Source of the DNA: Acidobacterium sp.
Lineage (GTDB): Bacteria > Acidobacteriota > Terriglobia > Terriglobales > Acidobacteriaceae
Reading direction: 5' to 3'
NCBI GenBank assembly: GCA_003152595.1
Contig: PMAM01000363.1
Location: 1 to 9,339 of the forward strand
DNA: 9,339 nt
Below are positions 1-6,082 of this stretch, piece by piece (position 1 is the stretch's first letter; each line of letters opens with the position of its first letter). The notes beneath the pieces are model-generated. The model saw nothing but the letters and a program-made list of their open reading frames with translations, was not told the origin of the DNA and did no database searches. The translations under genes were made by a program, and so were the position numbers.

Positions 1-9
1 ATTGAGCAT

Positions 10-300
10 GTGCTGCCTCTCGCCACCCTTGCCGAGCAACTCATTGCCAGACGAAAAGCTAGAGGCCTGACCCAGACCGCGCTCGCGAAGCAGGCAAAAG
101 TCAGTCGCTCGACCATCGATGCCCTGGAGAATGGCCGCATCGGCGAACTTGGCTACAACAAAATCACCAACATCCTTGCAGCGCTTGGGCTGGAACTTAG
201 TCTCCGCGAGTCAACCCCTCGCCGGCCCACGCTTGACGACCTGATGGCGGAGGAAAGGGAAGAGGAACAAGATGATCAGGGTCTGGACCGACGCCGCTGA
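10..300 (+). CDS. hipB: HipB-like XRE-family antitoxin / transcriptional repressor
   Basis: This is a small helix-turn-helix protein of the Cro/C1 (XRE) family. Residues 8-62 form the five-helix DNA-binding fold: AEQLIARRKARGLTQ, then the turn-recognition segment LAKQAKVSRSTIDALENG, then the closing helix ITNILAALGLEL. The tail after residue 66 is charged and probably contacts the toxin or is disordered. It precedes and overlaps by 29 bases a HipA kinase gene, the classical order for hipBA, so its inferred roles are to neutralise HipA and to repress its own operon. The start used is GTG at position 10. The frame stays open to the left edge of the window, so the true start may lie upstream, and the promoter and operators are outside the window. 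About 96 residues is near the usual HipB size (E. coli HipB is 88). Confidence 0.85.
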   Translation: MLPLATLAEQLIARRKARGLTQTALAKQAKVSRSTIDALENGRIGELGYNKITNILAALGLELSLRESTPRRPTLDDLMAEEREEEQDDQGLDRRR

Positions 301-1504
301 GGCCGGACTCCTCGATCGGCTCGGCCCTCGGGGCAGTGCTTTCCTCTACCTGCCCGGTGCGTCTCCGGCCCGCGGCGTTTCGGTGACCATGCCCGTGCGG
401 CTCTCCTCCTGGGATTTGCCCTACGGACTGCCCCCCATCTTCGACATGAATCTCCCCGAAGGCGTCCTGCGGGAGAGACTGCGTCTCGCCTTCGCCAAAG
501 CAACCGGCACCTTCGACGATTTTGATCTGCTCGAGATCGTCGGCCGTTCGCAGGTCGGTCGCATTCGCTATTCCGGCGAGACGCAGCAACTGAACGAAGA
601 AGTTCCGTTTCAATCAGTCGATGAGATTCTCGAAAACAGCCGCGGCGGCGATCTCTACCGCTACCTTCTCGTGAGGTTCGCGACCTTCTCCGGCATCAGC
701 GGCGTGCAGCCCAAGGTGCTGGTGCGCGACGAAGCGGCATCGATCCCGCTCCGTGAGTCGAAGCCCCGAATTTCGGAAAGCTACCGCGGCGCCACGCACA
801 TCGTGAAGTTCTGGGACCAGAACGAATATCCGCAACTCGCGGCCAATGAGTTTTTTTGCCTTCAGGCCGCTGAACGATGCGGGCTCGAGGTTCCCCGCTA
901 TCGTCTCACCGAAGACGGTTCAGCTTTGGTCGTCGATCGCTTCGACCTCCGCCCGGATGGCACGTACCGCGGATTCGAGGATTTTTGCGTCCTCAATGCC
1001 CGTCGCACCGAGGAGAAGTACCGCGGCAGCTACGAAACCTCGATCGTGAAACGCTTCACGCAGTTTGCGAACTCACCCCAAATCGGCGAGGATCTGGAGC
1101 GCCTCTTCACCCTGATCGTCCTGAACTGCGCCTTGCGCAATGGCGATGCGCATCTGAAGAACTTTGGCATCCTGTACGACGATGTGCTCGGAGATGCGCG
1201 CCTTGCACCGGTCTACGATGTTGTGACAACGTCGGTCTACCTTCCCAGCGACAGCATGGCGCTCACCATGAACGGATCGACCCGGTGGGCGAGTACGAAG
1301 GAGCTGCAACGCCTCGGTGAGACGCGCCTCGGAGCCACCCCTGCCCGCGTGCGCGAAATCCTGGCGCGGGTTGCGGAAGCAGTCGCCTCCACCTTCGACC
1401 TGGTGCGCCGCCACCAGAAACAGCATCCGGAGTTCGAGCAGATCGGCAACCGTATGCTCGAGGAATGGGAGAAGGGAATCGCGCTGTCCCTCAGCCCGGC
1501 CTGA
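272..1504 (+). CDS. hipA: HipA-like serine/threonine kinase toxin
   Basis: This is a full-length HipA-family kinase (410 aa; E. coli HipA is 440), expected to phosphorylate a cytoplasmic target such as an aminoacyl-tRNA synthetase and cause growth arrest. The N-terminal HipA_N subdomain (about 1-105) includes the family signature LPPIFDMNLPEG (53-64). The kinase core follows: glycine-rich loop GISGVQPK (141-148), ATP-site lysine in THIVKF (K179), ANEFFCLQAAERCGL (191-205), VVDRFD (220-225), catalytic loop NGDAHLKNF with D292 and N297 (290-298), and metal-binding Asp in VYDV (D316). All core catalytic residues are present, so it looks active. In the loop, the position matching E. coli HipA Ser150 (autophosphorylated) is Gly141, while Ser143 sits two residues on. 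Start ATG 272 has AGAGG six bases upstream and lies inside hipB, indicating translational coupling. The target is unknown. Confidence 0.9.
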   Translation: MIRVWTDAAEAGLLDRLGPRGSAFLYLPGASPARGVSVTMPVRLSSWDLPYGLPPIFDMNLPEGVLRERLRLAFAKATGTFDDFDLLEIVGRSQVGRIRYSGETQQLNEEVPFQSVDEILENSRGGDLYRYLLVRFATFSGISGVQPKVLVRDEAASIPLRESKPRISESYRGATHIVKFWDQNEYPQLAANEFFCLQAAERCGLEVPRYRLTEDGSALVVDRFDLRPDGTYRGFEDFCVLNARRTEEKYRGSYETSIVKRFTQFANSPQIGEDLERLFTLIVLNCALRNGDAHLKNFGILYDDVLGDARLAPVYDVVTTSVYLPSDSMALTMNGSTRWASTKELQRLGETRLGATPARVREILARVAEAVASTFDLVRRHQKQHPEFEQIGNRMLEEWEKGIALSLSPA

Positions 1505-1509
1505 TCCCT

Positions 1510-3159
1510 CTACACCGCCAGCGACAACACTGAGTACGACCGCGCCGGCAGCTTCACCGTCATCGTCGACCCCGTCTTTGGCTTCTCCAGCGTCTGCGGA
1601 ACCACGCGCTTCGGATCAGCGAAGGTGTTCAGCGCCTTCAGATCCGGCCCGGTGAGGGTTTCGAACGTCGTGACGCTCGCCGGAGTCAGGTCGCGCCACA
1701 CAATTTCCAGGTCCCGGTCCTTGTTCAGGTCGCGGTTGAACACAAACAAGGTCGCAGTGCGCTTTTCCGGATTGTGAACCGCCGTAACGTCGAGCCACGG
1801 CACCTCGCCAAAACCCGGCACCGGAAGGCCGATATCCTCGATCGGACGTCCCAGGTGGGGCACCGGATACCCCGGCCCCTCCTGCTCGACGCTCAGCGCG
1901 TTGCCGTGCGCATACTTCAGTGCCCACGCGTAGGGATAGTAGATCGTCTGCCGCAGGACGCCGTCCTCGTTGGTCATGATCGGCGCGATCACATTCACCA
2001 GCTGCGCCAGGCATGCCAGCTTCACGCGGTCGGAATGCCGCATCAGGGAATTCGCAAGCCCTCCCACCAGCAGCGCATCTTCCAGGTTGTACTGCTCCTC
2101 CAGCAGGTGCGGCGCGAATTTCCCGTGACCGTCCACATCGTTACCGCTGCGCGCGCGGTACCACACGTTCCACTCGTCGAAGGAGAGAAACAGCTGTTTG
2201 CCCGACCGCTTCTGCGCACGTACCGTATCGCAAACCGCGATGATCTCCTCGATCTGCCGATCCATGGCCAGGTTCATCGCCATGTAGATCTGGCTGTCGT
2301 GGTTCGTTTCGTCGGTGTTTCCCCAGTACCGGTGCAGCGAAATGCCGTCCACCACGTCGTAGCATTCTTCGAGCACCGTGCGATCCCATTCGATATAGGT
2401 CGGCATGAAGGGCCCGCTCGATCCGCAGGCGACGAGCTTCACTGTGGGATCGACAGCGCGCATCTGCCGCGCGGCGTCGGTGGCCTTCAGGCCGTATTCG
2501 CGGGCAGGAATGTGGCCGATCTGCCAAGGACCATCCATCTCATTGCCCACACACCAGTACTTCACGTTGTGCGGCTGCTCATACCCATGCGAACGACGCA
2601 GCTCGCTCCACTTCGTTCCCTTTTCTACGTTGCAATACTCGACCAGCGCCGCGGCATCTTCCGCGGTCCCGGTGCCGAAGTTCAGGCCGAAGAGCGGCTC
2701 CGCTCCCACCGCGCGCGCCCATGTGATGAAGTCGTTGGTGCCAAACTGATTCGGCTCGAGCGTGTCCCATGCGCGATCGAGCACGGTGGGCCGATTCTTC
2801 TTCGGACCGACGCCGTCGAGCCAGTGATATCCGGAGACGAAATTGCCGCCGGGATAGCGAATGATGGGCACGCCGAGCTGCTTCACTTCGTTCATCACAT
2901 CGGTGCGGAATCCGTTGGCATCGGCAAACTTCGATTGCGGATCGTAGATGCCTTCGTAGATGGCACGTCCCAGGTGTTCAAGAAACGATCCGTAGATATG
3001 GGGATCGATCGCGGAGATCGATCGCGTGGAGTCGATGACGATGCGCGTCGAAGCCTGGCTTTGCGCCCATCCAAGCCGACTCGCGGCTGAGGCGATGCCG
3101 GCCGCCGCGCCCGCCTGGCCGGCCTTCTTGACGAACTGCCTTCTCGAAACGGATTGCAT
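1510..3159 (-). CDS. Tat-exported GH51 alpha-L-arabinofuranosidase
   Basis: This glycoside hydrolase family 51 enzyme (549 aa) is expected to release terminal arabinofuranosyl residues from arabinoxylan, arabinan or oligosaccharides (EC 3.2.1.55). The N-terminus carries a twin-arginine signal, SRRQFVK (5-11), followed by an Ala-rich hydrophobic stretch to about residue 33 (GWAQ), so the product is probably exported folded. The TIM barrel runs from about 40 to 390. It contains IYGSFLEHLGRAIYEGIYDP (55-74), RYPGGNF (101-107), the acid/base Glu207 in GNEMDGPWQIGH (205-216) and the nucleophile Glu329 in SFDEWNVWY (326-334). A C-terminal beta domain (about 400-549) ends in LPARSYSVLSL, as is usual in the family. 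ATG at 3159 is preceded by GAGGGGG, four bases away. It has its own promoter and a palindromic operator upstream, and it converges on hipA with 5 bases between stops. The family is certain; exact substrate preference is not. Confidence 0.95.
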   Translation of the reverse strand: MQSVSRRQFVKKAGQAGAAAGIASAASRLGWAQSQASTRIVIDSTRSISAIDPHIYGSFLEHLGRAIYEGIYDPQSKFADANGFRTDVMNEVKQLGVPIIRYPGGNFVSGYHWLDGVGPKKNRPTVLDRAWDTLEPNQFGTNDFITWARAVGAEPLFGLNFGTGTAEDAAALVEYCNVEKGTKWSELRRSHGYEQPHNVKYWCVGNEMDGPWQIGHIPAREYGLKATDAARQMRAVDPTVKLVACGSSGPFMPTYIEWDRTVLEECYDVVDGISLHRYWGNTDETNHDSQIYMAMNLAMDRQIEEIIAVCDTVRAQKRSGKQLFLSFDEWNVWYRARSGNDVDGHGKFAPHLLEEQYNLEDALLVGGLANSLMRHSDRVKLACLAQLVNVIAPIMTNEDGVLRQTIYYPYAWALKYAHGNALSVEQEGPGYPVPHLGRPIEDIGLPVPGFGEVPWLDVTAVHNPEKRTATLFVFNRDLNKDRDLEIVWRDLTPASVTTFETLTGPDLKALNTFADPKRVVPQTLEKPKTGSTMTVKLPARSYSVLSLAV

Positions 3160-3189
3160 GGGTCCCCCTCGGGTCAGGAAGGAAAAGAT

Positions 3190-3204
3190 TGCCGGCGACC
3201 GGCA
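3190..3204 (-). promoter_or_regulatory. GC-rich hairpin with T-rich tail in GH51 leader
   Basis: TGCCGG, a 3-base loop, then CCGGCA form a six-base-pair stem in the transcribed leader of the GH51 gene, about 30-45 bases before its ATG. On the coding strand it is followed at once by ATCTTTTCC. This resembles a weak intrinsic terminator or attenuator. It may equally be a stabilising 5' structure, or serve to stop read-through from the UbiD-like gene upstream. No leader peptide is evident. Confidence 0.3.
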
Positions 3205-3238
3205 GGACGGAATGTCGGAGAAGGCGCCGGACTCTTGC

Positions 3239-3250
3239 GTAAACGTTTAC
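3239..3250. promoter_or_regulatory. Palindromic LacI-family-type operator GTAAACGTTTAC
   Basis: GTAAACGTTTAC is a perfect 12-bp palindrome with the central CG typical of LacI/GalR-family operators. It starts 9 bases downstream of the -10 hexamer of the GH51 promoter and so covers roughly +4 to +15 of the transcript, a classical repressor position. The symmetry and location are seen directly. Assignment to the LacI family is by resemblance to known operators of that family. The regulator gene is not in the window. Confidence 0.6.
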
Positions 3251-3259
3251 TAACGCTCG

Positions 3260-3288
3260 ACGATAGTTTCTGCCCTGTCCAGTGTCAA
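3260..3288 (-). promoter_or_regulatory. Sigma70-type promoter of the GH51 gene
   Basis: Read on the minus strand, a perfect -35 box TTGACA (3288-3283) is followed by a 17-bp spacer and TATCGT (3265-3260), which matches four of six -10 positions. Transcription should start near 3253, giving a leader of about 95 bases before the ATG at 3159. The promoter lies in the 174-base gap after the UbiD-like gene, so the GH51 gene can be transcribed on its own. Confidence 0.65.
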
Positions 3289-3333
3289 GCCCAATGACCG
3301 GTGTTCAATTCGCGCCCGTCTCGCCTGTGCCGG

Positions 3334-4431
3334 CTAGCTGAACAGGCTCATCACGAGGTCCCAGAGACGCGAGCCGCCTGCGTTGCGCAGTTTCAGCTCC
3401 TCCAGAAAAGCCAGAACCTGATAGTCCTCCGCGCCCGGTTTACCTAACGCGCTGCCGCGGAAGATCGGCTCGTCGCGGTGCATCAGCCGCGTCGCTTCGA
3501 ACACATACGCCTTCGGATGCGTATGCGGCTTCCCCTGATAATCGAAGTGCGGTCCGTCGTCGACCCGTTCTTCCGGATGCACAAAGCCCTCGATGACAAT
3601 CTCGGAATATGCCGGCGCCTCGGAGTGCCCGCACTGGATCAGCTCCACCGGCTTCTGCTGCAGAGCCCCGGCAAGATCGAAGGCGTCCATACCCTGTGGA
3701 CAAAGCGCGCGGGCCGCGATCACCGTTGCTTCCGGAGCGCCAATCGCGATCGCCAGCGGCAGCTCGATCTTTTTTGCCTCCGCTCTCGCGATGTGCCGCG
3801 CGAGATCGCTGCGTCGCGAGGCCTCCAGGGTCGCCTGCTTCGGGCCGAGCGCTTTCATCCGGTACATCCCCGCGCCGCGCTGGCCCGTTTCCGGATCGTG
3901 GCTGATGTTGAGGTGCCAGGTACCCAGATACCGCGCGCCGTCGCGCTCGTGCCACTGCGGTACCGGGAACTGGAAAAAGTCGATCATGCTCGCGGGCACG
4001 ACGTTTTCGATCACCGGTCCGGTGGGCACCATCTTCGGGGCAATGGGTTCGCGCAGCCGTTTTCGCGCCCGAGCCATGACGCTGTCGAGCGGAATGCCCG
4101 ACTCAAACCCCAGTGCCAGCGCAATGCAGGTGGGATTCGCCAGGCCATTCGTGAAGACGCGCTGGTCCGGGTAGTCCTTGATGTTTTCAAACAGAAGGGG
4201 TTTTTGCCGTGATCGCGTCCAGCGTGCGATGCCGGATTTCCAGTCCACCCGTTCGCGAACGTGCGTCAGATACCGCGCCTTGTTGAGGATGTTGATGAAT
4301 CCCCGCAAATCGAGCGCGATGGACGGCTCGGGCGCCGCAAAGGGATCGTAGGTGCCGAAGGCAAATGGCGGCGGCGCCATTTCCGCGCCGTCCAGCTCCG
4401 GTGATTTCGAGCTCCAGAGCAGTTCCTTCAT
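3334..4431 (-). CDS. Truncated, divergent UbiD-family (prFMN decarboxylase-like) protein
   Basis: Family membership is clear from DLRGFI (41-46), PLLFENIKDYP (78-88), ALALG (104-108), DFFQFPVPQWHERDGARYLGTW (starting at 151), ISHDPETG (176-183), GMYR (188-191), LPLAIAIG (224-231), EIVIEG (277-282) and DDGP (291-294). UbiD enzymes decarboxylate or carboxylate unsaturated or aromatic acids using prenylated FMN. This one is unusual. At 365 aa it ends soon after the IFRGSALGKPGAEDY segment (323-337), so most of the C-terminal domain of the usual 450-500 aa protein is missing. By my alignment to Fdc1 from memory, Arg173 is kept (R191), but metal ligands Asn168, His191 and Glu233 become G186, about D209 and about A250, and catalytic Glu277 becomes D292. 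It may therefore be inactive or have a changed role. No strong ribosome-binding site precedes ATG 4431; Met18 is an alternative start. Confidence 0.8.
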   Translation of the reverse strand: MKELLWSSKSPELDGAEMAPPPFAFGTYDPFAAPEPSIALDLRGFINILNKARYLTHVRERVDWKSGIARWTRSRQKPLLFENIKDYPDQRVFTNGLANPTCIALALGFESGIPLDSVMARARKRLREPIAPKMVPTGPVIENVVPASMIDFFQFPVPQWHERDGARYLGTWHLNISHDPETGQRGAGMYRMKALGPKQATLEASRRSDLARHIARAEAKKIELPLAIAIGAPEATVIAARALCPQGMDAFDLAGALQQKPVELIQCGHSEAPAYSEIVIEGFVHPEERVDDGPHFDYQGKPHTHPKAYVFEATRLMHRDEPIFRGSALGKPGAEDYQVLAFLEELKLRNAGGSRLWDLVMSLFS

Positions 4432-4572
4432 GGCAGTGCAGCTCGCGATTTCTGGCCGTCGGCTCGTGACGCCGACAGCTTCCTTCCTGTTGCAGCAGGA
4501 ACTGGCGGCTCATCGACGGGACGGAGTTGGCGCAAACCCGGCAGCTCCTTGGATAACCAGCAAGGCCGCACC

Positions 4573-4584
4573 CGGCGATCGCCG
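4573..4584. repeat. 12-bp perfect palindrome CGGCGATCGCCG
   Basis: CGGCGATCGCCG reads identically on both strands and lies about 145 bases upstream of the UbiD-like start codon. It could be a regulator site, but GC-rich genomes produce such palindromes by chance, and no second copy is seen in this window. Confidence 0.4.
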
Positions 4585-4637
4585 AGTTGGGCAGGACCGG
4601 GACGGCAATTCAGCGGCGAAAAAGGGAAGGAGTTACA

Positions 4638-4676
4638 GCTCAGAAGGACCGTGCAGCGGCCACGCGGGTCCTGAGC
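4638..4676. repeat. Long bulged inverted repeat (stem-loop) upstream of UbiD-like gene
   Basis: GCTCA then GGACC (4638-4642, 4646-4650) pair with GGTCC then TGAGC (4667-4671, 4672-4676), giving ten base pairs with a three-base bulge. The 16-base loop can form an inner GTG/CAC pairing. It is the strongest structure in the gene-free interval. On the minus strand, a CCTTCCCTTTTT run follows about 8 bases later, which is rather far for a standard terminator. It could be part of a structured leader or a small RNA; no known class is recognised. Confidence 0.5.
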
Positions 4677-4714
4677 CACGCATTCTCCTGCTGTTATAGC
4701 GAACGATTCCCGGA

Positions 4715-4743
4715 AGTCCGTCACCAAACTGGCGCGGCGGACT
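4715..4743. repeat. Inverted repeat AGTCCG/CGGACT
   Basis: AGTCCG (4715-4720) and CGGACT (4738-4743) are perfect inverted arms around a 17-base loop. The stem extends by a T-G wobble and a C-G pair. The arm overlaps a 9-base direct repeat, GTCCGTCAC (4716-4724), that recurs at 4787-4795. Its function is unknown. Confidence 0.4.
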
Positions 4744-4951
4744 ACAACTTTTCGGGGAGAATGTACCAGATTCGGACATACGTGCGGTCCGTCACGCGCG
4801 TGGGGGGTGGTGCTGTTCGGCGTATCAGAGTCAGGAGAAAACGCTTCTGCGGCATACGACTCCCGGCGGGAAGGGATTTTCGAGTGCGATCCTGCTGCCG
4901 GGGCAGGGGTGGGGTACTGCTCAACAGCAGGCGTGGCTCCGATTAGCTTTG

Positions 4952-4990
4952 AAAAAGGCGCTCAGCGGCAATCCAACGCTCTATCGCGCC
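4952..4990 (-). terminator. Probable intrinsic terminator of the che operon
   Basis: On the minus strand the cheB end reads into GGCGC (4990-4986), an internal bulge, AGCG, a 9-base loop, CGCT, GA and GCGCC (4961-4957), followed directly by TTTTT (4956-4952). The stem begins inside the last cheB codons and spans the stop codon. Position after the last che gene plus the T run supports a terminator; the interrupted stem makes it a moderate call. Confidence 0.5.
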
Positions 4991-6045
4991 GTGTGCAGGA
5001 TGCCTCCGGCAATGCTCTCCAGCGGCATCACCTTGTCCACGCCATTCAGCTTGATCGCTTCCTTCGGCATCCCGAAGACGATGCAGGTGGCCTCGTCCTG
5101 AGCGATGGTAGTGGCTCCGGCCTGGTGCATCTCCAGCATGCCGCGCGCGCCGTCGTCGCCCATGCCGGTCAGGATCACACCCACGGCATTGGGACCGGCG
5201 TAGCGCGCCGCGGAGCGGAACAGAACGTCGACCGATGGCCGATGCCGGCAAACCAGCGGTCCCTCGCGGACCTCAACGTAGTAGCGCGCGCCGCTGCGCT
5301 GCAGCAGCAGATGATGATTCCCCGGCGCGATCAGCGCCCGGCCGCGCAAAACCGTGTCCCCGGTTTCGGCCTCCTTCACCGTGATGGCGCACAGGCCGTC
5401 CAGGCGGCTCGCAAAGGCGCGCGTGAACAGTTCCGGCATGTGCTGCACGATCACGATGCCCGGCGTATCCGCGGGCAGAGCTTCCAGCAGAGTACGAAGA
5501 GCCTCGGTGCCGCCGGTCGAGGCGCCGATCATCACCACCTTCTCAGTGGTCTTCGCCATGGCGCCGGTCGCCGGCCCCAGCACCGCATCGGCGGTCAGCT
5601 TCGGTTCCACGGTGCGCCGCGGGCCGATCGGCCGCAGCCGCGCTCCGGCGGCTGCTTTCACCGCGTCGCAGAGGGTTGTGCGCGATTCTTCGAGAAACTG
5701 CCGCACCCCCAGCCTCGGCTTGGTGACGATCTCTACCGCGCCGCTCTCGATGGCCTCCAGCGCCGTCTGCGCGCCCTCTTCTACGAGGCTCGAGCAGATG
5801 ACCACCGGGATTGGGTGCTGCGACATCAGCTTGCGCAGGAAGGTGACGCCATCCATGCGCGGCATTTCCACGTCCAGCGTGATGACATCCGGAACCTGTT
5901 CGGCGATCTTGTCGGCGGCGGCGTAGGGATCGCCGGCTGAACCGATGACTTCGATCTCGGGATCGGACGACAGCACGTGCGTCAGCGTCTGGCGAACCAC
6001 CGCCGAATCGTCGACGATCAATACGCGAATCTTTGCCAAACCCAT
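4981..6045 (-). CDS. cheB: CheB, receptor methylesterase/glutamine deamidase response regulator
   Basis: CheB removes methyl groups from receptor glutamates (and may deamidate glutamines) during adaptation, and is activated by phosphotransfer from CheA. Residues 5-125 form a receiver domain: acidic pair D12/D13 in LIVDDSAVVRQT, phospho-acceptor Asp58 in TLDVEMPRMDG, the signalling Ser85/Ser86 region and Lys109 in VTKP. A linker of about 40 residues leads to the catalytic domain (168-354), with Ser176 in GASTGG, His202 in VQHMP and the catalytic Asp in GMGDDG (297/298). All catalytic residues are intact. At 354 aa it is the normal family length. ATG 6045 has AAGGGGA immediately upstream. It is the last gene of the operon, 37 bases after cheD, and is followed by a probable terminator. 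Confidence 0.97.
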   Translation of the reverse strand: MGLAKIRVLIVDDSAVVRQTLTHVLSSDPEIEVIGSAGDPYAAADKIAEQVPDVITLDVEMPRMDGVTFLRKLMSQHPIPVVICSSLVEEGAQTALEAIESGAVEIVTKPRLGVRQFLEESRTTLCDAVKAAAGARLRPIGPRRTVEPKLTADAVLGPATGAMAKTTEKVVMIGASTGGTEALRTLLEALPADTPGIVIVQHMPELFTRAFASRLDGLCAITVKEAETGDTVLRGRALIAPGNHHLLLQRSGARYYVEVREGPLVCRHRPSVDVLFRSAARYAGPNAVGVILTGMGDDGARGMLEMHQAGATTIAQDEATCIVFGMPKEAIKLNGVDKVMPLESIAGGILHTAR

Positions 6046-6082
6046 TCCCCTTGTCGCAGCCTCTCGCTCGTTCCGGCCGCTC

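Larger units (their letters stand above)
4432..4980. other. 549-base gene-free interval rich in inverted repeats
   Basis: No open frame here shows a recognisable domain or natural composition. The minus-strand candidates (4428-4727 and the TTG-started 4742-4924) are Arg/Pro-rich and lack ribosome-binding sites. The interval holds the end of the cheB terminator, the 5' region of the UbiD-like gene and several inverted repeats, including those at 4458-4476 (GTCGGC/GCCGAC), 4484-4501 (TTCCTG/CAGGAA) and 4773-4791 (CGGAC/GTCCG), plus those listed separately. A TATAAC hexamer on the minus strand near 4690-4700 could be a -10 box, but it has no good -35 partner. Confidence 0.6.

Noticed and set aside
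1501..1512. A shared bidirectional terminator between hipA and the GH51 gene
   Set aside because: Only 5 bases separate the stop codons, and no stem with T or A runs is visible in the flanking coding ends.
1774..3090. Long plus-strand open frame (438 codons) opposite the GH51 gene
   Set aside because: It has no recognisable domain and a His/Arg/Val-rich composition, and lies entirely antisense to a gene with full catalytic motifs; long antisense frames are common in GC-rich DNA.
4521..4620. Segment with GGCGCAAACCCGG that superficially recalls a cyclic-di-GMP riboswitch
   Set aside because: The paired regions and the second conserved half of that riboswitch are absent on either strand.
4690..4725. 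TATAAC on the minus strand as promoter of the UbiD-like gene
   Set aside because: No acceptable -35 hexamer at 16-18 bases; the nearest TTGGTG is 23 bases away.
4428..4727. 99-codon minus-strand frame just upstream of and touching the UbiD-like gene
   Set aside because: No domain, composition unlike a natural protein, and stems and palindromes run through it; considered non-coding.
4742..4924. 60-codon minus-strand frame in the gap after cheB
   Set aside because: It needs a TTG start, lacks a ribosome-binding site, is Arg/Pro-rich and matches nothing recognisable.
4807..5940. Plus-strand open frame (377 codons) opposite cheB
   Set aside because: Composition is Arg/Gly/His-rich without any family motif, and most of it is the mirror of the conserved cheB sequence.
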